From a virus, in the IMG/VR virus record IMGVR_UViG_3300048927_000734, positions 1 to 37,673 of that record: 37,673 nucleotides of DNA; one strand, given 5' to 3'. Below the pieces are notes generated by a model, which was not told the DNA's origin, did not search any database, and saw only the letters and a program-made list of their open reading frames with translations. Each line of letters opens with the position of its first letter. The first letter of the stretch is position 1. The translations under genes were made by a program, and so were the position numbers. Shown here piece by piece: positions 30,232-37,673 of this stretch.

Positions 30232-30789
30232 CTAGAACATGTCGGCGAGCTTCGAGAAGCCGGCGACGATCGCATCAGTGACCCCTGCCGTGCCCTGCTC
30301 GAATTCGATCGCGACGGCCTGATCCGAGGCGCTGAAAATGGTGCCCGGCGCGGTGCGCGAGAACTGCAGCTTCTGGGTAGCGATCGAGGCGGGGGTATCG
30401 GTGAAGGCGAGGCCGACCAGGCCAACCTTCCCGCTGCCGGCATAGTCGGGGGTCAGCTCGACGGACGGAAACGGCTTCTGGCCAGCGGCCGAGAGCTTCA
30501 CCAGCTGATCGTTGCCCTCGACCTGCACATAGAGTGCGCGGCGCTTCTCGGTCTTGCCGGCGATCGAGATCTCATCGTCCTGCGCCTTGACGGCGGCGAC
30601 GTCGCCATAGCCGTTGAAGGGCGGTTCGGGGCTGTAGCCGGCGATATGTTCGATATTGATGCGCGGCGAATAGGTGTCGCGGTTGAAGGTCGCGACCACG
30701 TCGTCGATCATCTCGTCGGTGATGGTGCGGCCGTCGCTGATCGTCTGGCCGGCGACGAAGGCGCGGAAGAACTTGGAGAGTTTGGCCAT
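30232..30789 (-). CDS. O: Capsid protease/scaffold protein O, N-terminal part ending at amber TAG
   Basis: 185 aa. AKLSKFFRAFVAGQTISDGRTITDEMIDDVVATFNRDTYSPRINIEHIAGYSP is diagnostic for P2 gpO. The serine-protease residues known from P2 (D19, H48, S107) correspond to D19, H48 and S109 (FPSVEL) here, so the protease half is intact. P2 gpO is about 284 aa; here translation should stop at a TAG (complement of CTA at 30232-30234) before the scaffold domain. The frame continues open to 29968. Divergent from P, with a late operator between. Confidence 0.9.
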   Translation of the reverse strand: MAKLSKFFRAFVAGQTISDGRTITDEMIDDVVATFNRDTYSPRINIEHIAGYSPEPPFNGYGDVAAVKAQDDEISIAGKTEKRRALYVQVEGNDQLVKLSAAGQKPFPSVELTPDYAGSGKVGLVGLAFTDTPASIATQKLQFSRTAPGTIFSASDQAVAIEFEQGTAGVTDAIVAGFSKLADMF

Positions 30790-30878
30790 GGCGGTGCTGG
30801 TCCCTGCGTGATCGAGCCGAGGCGGCGTTTGACCAGGCGAACAGGGACCGGATTGGCATCTCTTCTCAAGCGAGCGCC

Positions 30879-30902
30879 CTTGTGAAATGCCCGTTTCACA
30901 AG
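30879..30902. promoter_or_regulatory. Late-promoter operator dyad between O and P
   Basis: CTTGTGAAA-N6-TTTCACAAG in the 161-bp divergent region. Its centre is about 60 bases upstream of the P start and about 101 upstream of the O start. It has the same arms as the V and J sites, and extends to CCCTTGTGAAA / TTTCACAAGGGG here. One dyad appears to serve both directions, whereas P2 uses separate P and O promoters. Confidence 0.75.
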
Positions 30903-30950
30903 GGGCGGCGCTCAGTGAGGGGGCTCAGGCATGGCTAGGTTCGGGGCGCC

Positions 30951-33170
30951 ATGCATCCCGCCGACGAACCTTTGCCAGCATCGACGATGCCGATCCCCGT
31001 GGATGCGCGGCGGAAGGCGCGCAGCCTGTACTGGCGCTATTGGACGATCACCCAGATCGCCGAGGAGCTGGCGCTTTCGCGCGCGACGGTGGAGTCCTGG
31101 CGGCAGCGCGATCGGTGGGATGATGCGCCCGCGCTCACCAAGATCGAGGACGCGATCGAGGCCCGCATCGTCGGGCTGGTCGACAAGGACAAGAAGACCC
31201 CCGGCGACTTCAAGGAAATCGACCTGCTCATGCGCGCGGTCACCACCGCTGCGCGGGTGCGCCGCTATGAGGCGCCGGGCGGACACGAAGGCGATCTGAA
31301 CGAGAAGGTCGGCAATCGCAACGCGGGCGAGAAGAAGAAGGCGAAGACCAACTATTTCACCCGTGAGCAGGTGGAAGAGCTGGAGCGCATCTTCCACGAC
31401 GAGCTGTTCGGCTATCAGCAGGATTGGTGGGACGCGCGCGACCAGCGCACCCGCATGATCCTGAAATCGCGCCAGATCGGCGCGACCTGGTATTTCGCCC
31501 GCGAGGCGCTGCTCGACGCCCTGCGCGGGCGCGGCAACATGATCTTCCTCAGCGCCTCGAAGGCGCAGGCCCATATCTTCCGGGGCTACATCATCCAGTT
31601 CGCGGCGCGGGTGGGGGTGAAGCTGCAGGGCGATCCGATCGTGCTCGACGCCGAGACGCTGCCCGAGGGCGAGGATCTGCCGCAGCTGATCTTCCTGGGC
31701 ACCAATGCCCGCACCGCGCAGGGCTATCACGGCAATTTCTACTTCGACGAGTTCTTCTGGACCTATGGCTTCGAGGAGCTGAACAAGGTCGCCAGCGGCA
31801 TGGCGATGCACAAGAAGTGGCGGAAAACCTACTTCTCCACGCCGTCCACGGTCGCGCACCAGGCGCACCCCTATTGGACCGGCGAGCGCCGCAACCGCCG
31901 GGTGAAGAAGGAGAATCGGGTCACTATCGATACCGGACACGGCCGCTTGAAGGCAGGCGCGGTGTGCGAGGACAATATCTGGCGCCAGATCGTCACGATC
32001 GAGGATGCCGAGGCGCGCGGCTGCGACCTGTTCGATCTGGACGAGCTGCGCATCGAATATGCGCCCGACGAATTCGCGAACCTGCTGATGTGCCAGTTCG
32101 TCGACGACAGCCTCTCGGCGTTCAAGTTCAACGAGCTGCAGCGTGCGACCGTCGACACCGTCGTCGATTGGCTCGACGTGCAGCCGCTAGCCTCGCGGCC
32201 TGTCGGCACGCGGGCGGTGTGGGCCGGCTATGATCCGCAGGAAAGTGAGAACGGCGACAATGCCGCGCTGGTTATCGCGCTGCCGCCGGAAGGGCCGGGG
32301 GGCAAGTTCCGGCTGCTGGAGAAGTACCAGCTGCGCGGGCTCGACTACCAGGCACAGGCCGAGTTCATCCGCCAGCGGCTCGCCCGCTACAACTGCACCT
32401 ATCTGGGCATCGACGCCACCGGCATCGGCTCGGCCGTCTACCAGCTGCTCAGCGGCACGGTGCGCGGCTGCACCAAGATCGAATACTCGCTCGAGTCCAA
32501 GGCGCAGATGGTGATGAAGGCGCAGCATAGCTTTGCGCGCGGGCGCATCGAGTTCGACGCGAGCTGGATCGACGTGCAGTCGAGCTTCCTCAGCATCAAG
32601 AAGGCGCTCACCGGCTCGGGGAAGGCGATCACCTTCAAGACCAGCCGCGGCGACGAGAGCATCGGCCACGGCGATCTGGCCTGGGCGGTCATGCACATCC
32701 TCATCAACGAACCACTGGACGGCAGCGCGCGGCCGCAGACGCGCTTGGAGATTATCGATGGCGAAGCGGACTCGAGCGCGGACGATGTCCCGGCAGGAAA
32801 CGGCGGCGGCGTCGTCTGGGGCTTTGATGGCGACGAAGGAGGAGACAAGCTCGAGTGGCCTGGCGTTCAGCTTCGGCGATCCGGAGCCGGTGCTCAACCG
32901 GCGCGAGCTGCTCGACATGGCCGAGTGCTGGCACAATGGCAGATGGTACGAACCGCCGGTGTCGCTCGACGGCCTGGCGCGCGCGTTCCGCGTCTCTCCG
33001 CACCACAGCAGCGCCATCATGCTCAAGCGCAACCTGCTGGTCGCGTCGTTCCAGGCATCGCCGCTGCTCAGCACCGCGGCGTTCGAAGCCATGGCGCAGG
33101 ACTTCCTCGTCTTCGGCAACGGCTATCTGGAGGAGCGCCGCAACGTCCTGGGCGGCGTGCTGCGCTATGA
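30951..33170 (+). CDS. P: Large terminase subunit P (ATPase/nuclease), with extended C-terminus
   Basis: 739 aa as read. An N-terminal HTH (YWTITQIAEELALSRATVESW) precedes the ATPase: Walker A-like SRQIGATW at about 172-179 and Walker B YFDEFFW near 264-270. The nuclease domain carries GYDPQESENGD (about 425) and LGIDATGIG (about 486). This is the P2 gpP layout. P2 gpP is about 590 aa; here about 114 extra residues overlap the portal gene in another frame. They are Arg/Ala/Gln-rich and look like shadow sequence, so the true terminase probably ended near 32800-32850 before losing its stop, or the overlap is genuine. It packages the genome with M. Confidence 0.9.
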   Translation: MHPADEPLPASTMPIPVDARRKARSLYWRYWTITQIAEELALSRATVESWRQRDRWDDAPALTKIEDAIEARIVGLVDKDKKTPGDFKEIDLLMRAVTTAARVRRYEAPGGHEGDLNEKVGNRNAGEKKKAKTNYFTREQVEELERIFHDELFGYQQDWWDARDQRTRMILKSRQIGATWYFAREALLDALRGRGNMIFLSASKAQAHIFRGYIIQFAARVGVKLQGDPIVLDAETLPEGEDLPQLIFLGTNARTAQGYHGNFYFDEFFWTYGFEELNKVASGMAMHKKWRKTYFSTPSTVAHQAHPYWTGERRNRRVKKENRVTIDTGHGRLKAGAVCEDNIWRQIVTIEDAEARGCDLFDLDELRIEYAPDEFANLLMCQFVDDSLSAFKFNELQRATVDTVVDWLDVQPLASRPVGTRAVWAGYDPQESENGDNAALVIALPPEGPGGKFRLLEKYQLRGLDYQAQAEFIRQRLARYNCTYLGIDATGIGSAVYQLLSGTVRGCTKIEYSLESKAQMVMKAQHSFARGRIEFDASWIDVQSSFLSIKKALTGSGKAITFKTSRGDESIGHGDLAWAVMHILINEPLDGSARPQTRLEIIDGEADSSADDVPAGNGGGVVWGFDGDEGGDKLEWPGVQLRRSGAGAQPARAARHGRVLAQWQMVRTAGVARRPGARVPRLSAPQQRHHAQAQPAGRVVPGIAAAQHRGVRSHGAGLPRLRQRLSGGAPQRPGRRAAL

Positions 33171-33825
33171 GCATGCCATCGCCAAATACACCCGGCGCGG
33201 GGTGGAAGCGGGGCGGTTCTTCTATGTCCCCGGCGATCGCGACGAAGTGGAGTTCGCCCCCGGCAGCGTCCAGCAGGTCTGCCAGCCCGACGTGAACCAG
33301 GAGATCTACGGCGTGCCGGAATATCTGAGCGCGCTGCAGTCGGCGCTGCTCAACGAGGCGGCGACGCTGTTCCGCCGCCGCTATTACCTCAACGGCAGCC
33401 ATGCCGGGTATATCCTCTACGCCACCGGCGAGATCGACGAGAAGGACACCACCGCGCTCAAGACCGCGCTCAAGGCGTCGCGCGGGCCCGGCAACTTCCG
33501 GAACCTCTTCGTCCACGCGCCGAACGCGAAAGAGGGCAGCCTCAAGATCCTGCCGATCGCCGAAGTGGGCGCGAAGGACGAGTTCCTGGGCATCAAGAAC
33601 GCGACGCGCGATGACGTGCTCGCCGCGCACCGCGTGCCGCCCCAGCTGCTCGGCATCGTGCCGGCGCAGGGCTCCAGCGGCTTCGGCAACCCGCTCCAGG
33701 CGGTCGACATGTTCTTCGAGCTGGAGATCGCGCCACTGCAGGTGCGGCTGCTGCAGTTCAACGAGCTGGTCGGCCGCGAAGTGATCCGGTTCCGCGAACG
33801 CAAGCTGATTGCTAGCGCTGCATAG
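32827..33825 (+). CDS. Q: Portal protein Q
   Basis: 332 aa from the ATG at 32827 (ATKEETSSSGLAFSFGDPEPVLNRRELLDMAECWHNGRWYEPP), the usual P2 gpQ start. Upstream in-frame ATGs at 32758 and 32785 exist. FLVFGNGYLEERRNVLGGVLRYEHAIAKYTRRGVE, VCQPDVNQEIYGVPEYLSALQSALLNEAATLFRRRYYLNGSHAGYILY and PPQLLGIVPAQGSSGFGNP are diagnostic. It forms the dodecameric portal. Overlaps the terminase reading frame by 344 bases. Confidence 0.95.
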   Translation: MATKEETSSSGLAFSFGDPEPVLNRRELLDMAECWHNGRWYEPPVSLDGLARAFRVSPHHSSAIMLKRNLLVASFQASPLLSTAAFEAMAQDFLVFGNGYLEERRNVLGGVLRYEHAIAKYTRRGVEAGRFFYVPGDRDEVEFAPGSVQQVCQPDVNQEIYGVPEYLSALQSALLNEAATLFRRRYYLNGSHAGYILYATGEIDEKDTTALKTALKASRGPGNFRNLFVHAPNAKEGSLKILPIAEVGAKDEFLGIKNATRDDVLAAHRVPPQLLGIVPAQGSSGFGNPLQAVDMFFELEIAPLQVRLLQFNELVGREVIRFRERKLIASAA

Positions 33826-33923
33826 TGCCAGATCATCTCTCAACCGCATCAACCGCACCTGTCATTATGCTAGTGCCAACGACCACTCGCACCTTCCGAT
33901 TGATGGTTGGCCTTCAGTTGAGA

Positions 33924-35807
33924 TCAACCCGTATTGCCAGTTATGAAGTTGGTGCCCGAGTAAAATGGGGTCATTGTAGGGCTGGTCGTGATGCTAATGC
34001 CGCCTCGAATCAGTTTTGAGGCAAAGCCACCTGCGATATTGGCGCTATTTATACCGCCGACATCATAGTTGTTTCGGGTATCTGTATTAACGGTAACATT
34101 GATACCGTTGGCGTAAGTCGACGATCCACCAACCGTAGGCTTTATAGTGCAGCCATTTATGGGGCCATAGATCACCACTACATTGTATGTGCTGTTGGAC
34201 CCGCTTGAGTTAAAGGCCGTAAATTCCAGGTGGCATGAGCTGCAGCCCGTCATCGTGCTGACATTATTACCCGAGCCGGACTGGACAATCATGCCTTGCA
34301 GGCGTGCGGCAGTAGTATTCTCTAGTGATATGCAAATAGAACTGGAGTTGTTGAGAATTTGCCCGCCTGTAATTGATACGGGTCCATGACAGCTGTTGAG
34401 CCAGTATCCCGCTCCGGCGCTCCCCGCTGCCATGGCAACATATGGGTCCGCGACGTTTATGGCTGCACTCGCCGCGGCATTCTGAATTACTAGTCCGCCC
34501 GCGTTGCAGGCATCAAGAATGGGATGCTTGATATAAATGTCGCCATTCGTACCGCCGCCCTCGATGAACATTCCTACGTTACAGATTCCGGCTTCAAAAT
34601 CCTCGATGAACAGATCTTGCAATCCGCCGTAAAGGCGCATGCCGAAGGAGTTTGCCCGTTGCAAGCTGCCTTCGTTATTCGTCGCATTTGCTTTAGTAAT
34701 GAAAAGCGATGCGTTGCCTCCAACTGTTCCAATGTTGTAATTGCCATTTACGTCGTAGCCATCCCAAAAATCAGTTCCCGATCCAGATCCAGGGACGTCA
34801 CGAACGGCATAAGTTCGATCTACAACGCATCCCACTAAGCCTGCGAGTTCGTAACCCTTCATTGAGTTTCGCGACTTTATGTTTTTGATCGTGCCTCCGA
34901 TTATAAAAGTGGCACGCAGGCCAACGCAGTTGCTTGAAATGTTCGGCGCAACAGATCTGTCGAGCATCACGTCGGAAACTACGATGCCCAGCGGGAAGTT
35001 GAGAGGCGCCGGTGTAGGGAGGGACGGCGAACCTACCTGAAGGATGTTGGCAGTGGCGCTTGTGCAAATAATTCGGCTTACCCCCGGTATGTTATGAGAA
35101 TCATTGAACGCGTTGAAGCCGTTGCCCACCAGCCTATGATTCGCTGTGGAGTGAATGATGGTATCGCTCGTGTAATACCGTGCGGCTCTGAGCTGCGTCG
35201 TTGGTAGAAGAGCGAGCGCGGCATTTAATGCTGCGACGTTAATGGCGGCAGAGGTCGCACTTTCGGGTATTGCGCCGAACCACTCCGCGAATCCCGTGAC
35301 CTCGTCCCAAACGCGCGCCCAACATCCGGAAGCGCCAGAGGTATCGGTCGCTGGCGGGATATATAGCCCTTGGAGGGGGTCGCTCGATATCAAGGCCGAC
35401 TTGTCGCCGCTGATCCATCGGAAATAGCCGGATCGGCTACCGAGATTTAAGAAGACGGCAGATGTGCCCACAGGAACGGCCTGGAGGGCGGCGATCGACG
35501 ATGGGAAAAGATCGCTCCCTTGGATTTGTGTAGAGATCGGGTCAAAGTCGTAGCCGGTGATCGGGGTGCCAGAGGAATTTCGTACTCGGAAGCGATATTG
35601 CACATATGGTGTAGTGAAAATGGCAGGAAACTTGCCATCACTCGACGCAACAATTGGGTTGCTATGGGGTGTCGTTAAATTACTGTCTTTGTAAACCGTT
35701 GCTGGCGTTGTTGTTCCGCTCAAAAATACGTCCATCAACGCTCCTGGTGATGGTTCGGCGTTCGGCCCAAATGCTGGCGAAAGCGGCAGCGTAATTGGTG
35801 ATGGCAT
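33924..35807 (-). CDS. Tailspike with head-binding-type N-terminus and beta-helix
   Basis: 627 aa from the ATG at 35807, with AGGAAGAG upstream. The N-terminus (FLSGTTTPATVYKDSNLTTPHSNPIVASSDGKFPAIF) matches the head-binding adaptor of P22-type tailspikes. The rest is Gly/Asn/Ser-rich with repeated beta-strand patterns (INVAALNAALALLP..., VGNGFNAFND..., ADPYVAMAAGSAGAGYWLNS..., GQILNNSSSICISLE), typical of a right-handed beta-helix that binds or degrades polysaccharide. Its G+C is visibly lower than the phage genes and it is convergent with Q near the expected cos region, so it was probably acquired separately. Different receptor specificity from H is likely. Confidence 0.85.
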   Translation of the reverse strand: MPSPITLPLSPAFGPNAEPSPGALMDVFLSGTTTPATVYKDSNLTTPHSNPIVASSDGKFPAIFTTPYVQYRFRVRNSSGTPITGYDFDPISTQIQGSDLFPSSIAALQAVPVGTSAVFLNLGSRSGYFRWISGDKSALISSDPLQGLYIPPATDTSGASGCWARVWDEVTGFAEWFGAIPESATSAAINVAALNAALALLPTTQLRAARYYTSDTIIHSTANHRLVGNGFNAFNDSHNIPGVSRIICTSATANILQVGSPSLPTPAPLNFPLGIVVSDVMLDRSVAPNISSNCVGLRATFIIGGTIKNIKSRNSMKGYELAGLVGCVVDRTYAVRDVPGSGSGTDFWDGYDVNGNYNIGTVGGNASLFITKANATNNEGSLQRANSFGMRLYGGLQDLFIEDFEAGICNVGMFIEGGGTNGDIYIKHPILDACNAGGLVIQNAAASAAINVADPYVAMAAGSAGAGYWLNSCHGPVSITGGQILNNSSSICISLENTTAARLQGMIVQSGSGNNVSTMTGCSSCHLEFTAFNSSGSNSTYNVVVIYGPINGCTIKPTVGGSSTYANGINVTVNTDTRNNYDVGGINSANIAGGFASKLIRGGISITTSPTMTPFYSGTNFITGNTG

Positions 35808-36159
35808 AAATCGATCTCTTCCTGTTTATAGGGAGCAAGCCGAGTACGCGTGACATTTGGGGAGCGATGTTAGCCAGGAGCCAGGCGCGATAAAGCATTT
35901 CGTCCCGTAAACCGGGTGAGATTGGTTTCGCGCGTGTGTTCTGTATCCGTTCTCCGCCCCGAGTCTCACCGTAAACCGCCTCAAGCCCATCTTCGTTAAA
36001 AGTGCCTTTGAAGGCACTGTTTAGATGCGGGTATTTGATGACCAAAAGGTTGCAGAAGGTTGCTGAATATATGTTATTTCGCTGCTGCCACTTGAATGGT
36101 CTGTCGCCCTTGAAATGGAAACGAGACGCCGCCACGCCTTGGCCTTTCATTGCCCACAT
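35680..36159 (-). CDS. Orphan protein upstream of the tailspike
   Basis: 159 aa from the ATG at 36159 (or 36150). Outside its 128-base overlap with the tailspike start it looks like a real globular protein: SRFHFKGDRPFKWQQRNNIYSATFCNLLVIKYPHLNSAFKGTFNEDGLEAVY... ISPGLRDEMLYRAWLLANIAPQMSRVLGLLPINRKRS. The last 40 residues, inside the overlap, look like shadow sequence. This suggests the gene was truncated when the tailspike module arrived. Family not recognised. Confidence 0.5.
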   Translation of the reverse strand: MWAMKGQGVAASRFHFKGDRPFKWQQRNNIYSATFCNLLVIKYPHLNSAFKGTFNEDGLEAVYGETRGGERIQNTRAKPISPGLRDEMLYRAWLLANIAPQMSRVLGLLPINRKRSIYAITNYAAAFASIWAERRTITRSVDGRIFERNNNASNGLQRQ

Positions 36160-36929
36160 GCGAAGATCGGATCACGCTCTCAGTGCTCATCTGTATTGTT
36201 AAAACCGTTCAGTGCGGTGGATCTTGGCCGTTTGGGTGAGTCTTGGCGTCGGTCGGACGTCCACCGCATCGCAGGCTGCACAAGTTGCCGAGCAGCGTGT
36301 GCAGCGATGTTGACCAACAGCTGCAGAGATACCAACGCCCTAGGCAGTGGCCGTCGATCGCAGCGCTAACGCACTGAGGCACTGTACCAGCGATTTCAGG
36401 CGTTAGCGGACAGCGCGGCGGGACCTTACTACTTCTCTCTAGCTCCGGCTTGCGATCACTGGCAGCGTGTCTCCCGGAAGGTCGCTACCAGCGAGGTCTG
36501 ATCCTCGAACCCAACCGCGGCCTTGGGGCGGTGCCCCTCGGCGGTGGCGCCCCAGAACGAGCGCTTTTCCCCCCGCCTCGCCCGCCCGCTTTTCGTGTCC
36601 CTTTTGATGCAGGGATGGAGCGTCCCCGCGGCCTAGGAGAGGGCAGGGGATGGCCGTGATGCAATATGATGCAGATCCGCGTACTCCACCGATCAGATCA
36701 CCCGGATCGCGCCTGGCGCGCGCCGCAGCGCCAAATCGGCAACCTCCAAGCCAGTACCGCAGGTTCTTTTTCGGCCGAACCCCGCCGGGCTTCCCCGCTG
36801 GGGAGCCCTCGAGGCGGCGCAAGCCGCCTCGTCCCTCTGCCGCGGCTTGACGACGAAGGTGCCTGATCCTGGCCGGATGATCATGTGTCCGCAAATCAAC
36901 GCGTGCCCGACAGGGCACTCCTTTCCTAT
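36160..36929. other. 770-bp gene-poor, hairpin-rich region before the replication-like gene
   Basis: No ORF here has convincing composition; a 159-aa minus-strand frame (36439-36918) is Arg/Gly-rich and probably spurious. Structures seen: a perfect hairpin at 36811-36830; an imperfect GCTTCCCC/GGGGAGC hairpin just before it (about 36790-36806); and TGATGCA repeated at about 36605, 36657 and 36666. Hairpins downstream of the replication-like gene plus short repeats are compatible with a termination or origin region. This is a hypothesis. Confidence 0.4.
36811..36830. terminator. Strong hairpin downstream of the replication-like gene
   Basis: GAGGCGGC-GCAA-GCCGCCTC: a perfect 8-bp stem with a GCAA tetraloop, 100 bases beyond the stop of the replication-like gene on the minus strand, with a second imperfect hairpin adjacent. 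No T-tract. Possible transcript end or origin structure. Confidence 0.4.
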
Positions 36930-37673
36930 TTATCCTTTGGCTCCGGGATTCTCGCTCCCTAGGAAATTCGCGTTGTCGACAGCGCGCGCCAGGTGGCGCA
37001 GGGCGTCGCCCAGTTCACCGGCGACGTCGATCGAGGCGTCGAACGCTTCCACCGCGGTAACGCTGGCGAGCATTGCGGCGGTGTCTGCTGCATGGTCTTC
37101 TCTGCGCCACAGGGCATCTTCTGGCGGCGGAGCGTTGCCGAGGATCTGGCAAACCATCTGCGCCACCCGCTCAGGCAACCGAAGGCCGTAAGCATTCGAG
37201 ATTTGGCGAACCTGGGGGCCGTACTCGCCCTCGTTGTCGGTTCGCTCGGTGCGGCGAATCCATTCGAGAAAGCCGGCCGCAGCCAGCCGCTTCAGGGCGG
37301 CGTGCACTGCCTTGTAGGAACGCTCGATGTTCGCCGCGATTGTGGCGACGGCGGGATCCAAGCGACCGGTACGATAGTCGACCAGGCGGAAGAGCTCCTC
37401 AAGCACCTCGAGCCCGATGTGGCCTAGCGCGCCATTCCGCTTTCCGGCCTCCATGCTCTCACGCTCAAACCGACGCGCTGCGCGCATTACAGCGCCGATC
37501 CAGCGGCGCGCGCTGCGGCACTTGCCGTCAGCGATCGGCCGCCAGAGCCGGCCTTCGCGCTGGCCGGCGGCGTAGCTGTTTCGCCTAACTGGCTGGCCAG
37601 TTCGACGCGTCGTCGCGGCGTGCTTCGGCCCCAGGAGCTGAGCGGTAACAGCGCCAATCGAGCGCGCCGTCAT
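36930..37673 (-). CDS. Helix-turn-helix replication-like protein
   Basis: 247 aa reaching the window edge with ATG at 37673. The N-terminal TARSIGAVTAQLLGPK..., RQPVRRNSYAAGQREGRLWRPIADGKCRSARRWIGAVMRAARRFERESM and VLEELFRLVDYRTGRLDPAVATIAANIERSYKAVHAALKRLAAAGFLEWIRR match a family seen on alphaproteobacterial plasmids, phages and integrative elements and usually annotated as replication protein A/HTH replication protein. The winged HTH spans about 110-165. If it belongs to this prophage it would provide replication initiation, since no P2-type gpA is visible. The true start could lie beyond the window, but MTARSIG is a typical one. Confidence 0.7.
   Translation of the reverse strand: MTARSIGAVTAQLLGPKHAATTRRTGQPVRRNSYAAGQREGRLWRPIADGKCRSARRWIGAVMRAARRFERESMEAGKRNGALGHIGLEVLEELFRLVDYRTGRLDPAVATIAANIERSYKAVHAALKRLAAAGFLEWIRRTERTDNEGEYGPQVRQISNAYGLRLPERVAQMVCQILGNAPPPEDALWRREDHAADTAAMLASVTAVEAFDASIDVAGELGDALRHLARAVDNANFLGSENPGAKG

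Noticed and set aside
36439-36918. 159-codon minus-strand ORF
   Set aside because: Arg/Gly/Pro-rich translation, no good start site, and it covers hairpin structures; treated as noncoding.
1-37673. tRNA genes or att core repeats at the window ends
   Set aside because: I saw no tRNA cloverleaf-like sequence and no matching direct repeat at the two edges. The window appears cut at gene boundaries, so att sites would lie outside.

Overview
The window is a nearly complete P2-like (Peduovirus-type) temperate myophage prophage of about 37 kb. The host is probably a sphingomonad or close alphaproteobacterium. Reasons are the high G+C late genes, the style of the HTH replication-like protein at the right end, and GC-rich intergenic repeats of a kind I associate with sphingomonads; this placement is inference. 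No tRNA, att site or host flank is visible: the window begins at the integrase stop codon and ends at the start codon of the replication-like gene.

Layout. (1) 1-3281, minus strand: early/lytic operon running from a YdaS/Cro-like regulator through a CII-like regulator, an Ogr/Delta-type zinc-finger late activator and small Cys-rich or membrane proteins to the tyrosine integrase. (2) 3281-3365: divergent control region with three evenly spaced AGCT-centred operator-like sites. (3) 3365-8055, plus strand: CI-like repressor followed by lysogeny-oriented cargo, namely an exported thermonuclease-like protein and a tightly coupled zinc-ribbon + TPR gene pair, the best candidate for an undescribed system. 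(4) 8412-18840, minus strand: tail genes D, U, T, E/E' (with a P2-type slippery heptamer), FII, FI, W, V, an 80-aa gene, H, I, J. Relative to P2, V-W and J-I-H have swapped places. (5) 18.9-21.8 kb: six small orphan genes in mixed orientation, with a copy of one intergenic repeat family at every internal junction and a fragment at the right edge. (6) 21813-30789, minus strand: tail completion S and R, a large spike with a Calx-beta-like region and an SGNH hydrolase domain, o-/i-spanins, endolysin, holin, tail protein X, head completion L, small terminase M, capsid N and protease/scaffold O. (7) 30951-33825, plus strand: terminase P and portal Q. (8) 33924-36159, minus strand: a low-G+C tailspike and an orphan gene. 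(9) 36160-36929: hairpin-rich DNA without a convincing gene, then the replication-like protein.

How it fits together. CI and Cro choose lysogeny or lysis at the shared operators. The Ogr-like activator made from the Cro operon probably switches on the late genes: an almost invariant dyad, CTTGTGAAA-N6-TTTCACAAG, occurs three times, in front of V, in front of J and between O and P. These are where late promoters are expected.

Two structural genes are interrupted. O has an in-frame amber codon exactly between its protease and scaffold regions. The tail-fibre gene H has an apparent 2-nt deletion. Either the prophage is decaying or these are recoding or expression-splitting events; both can be tested.
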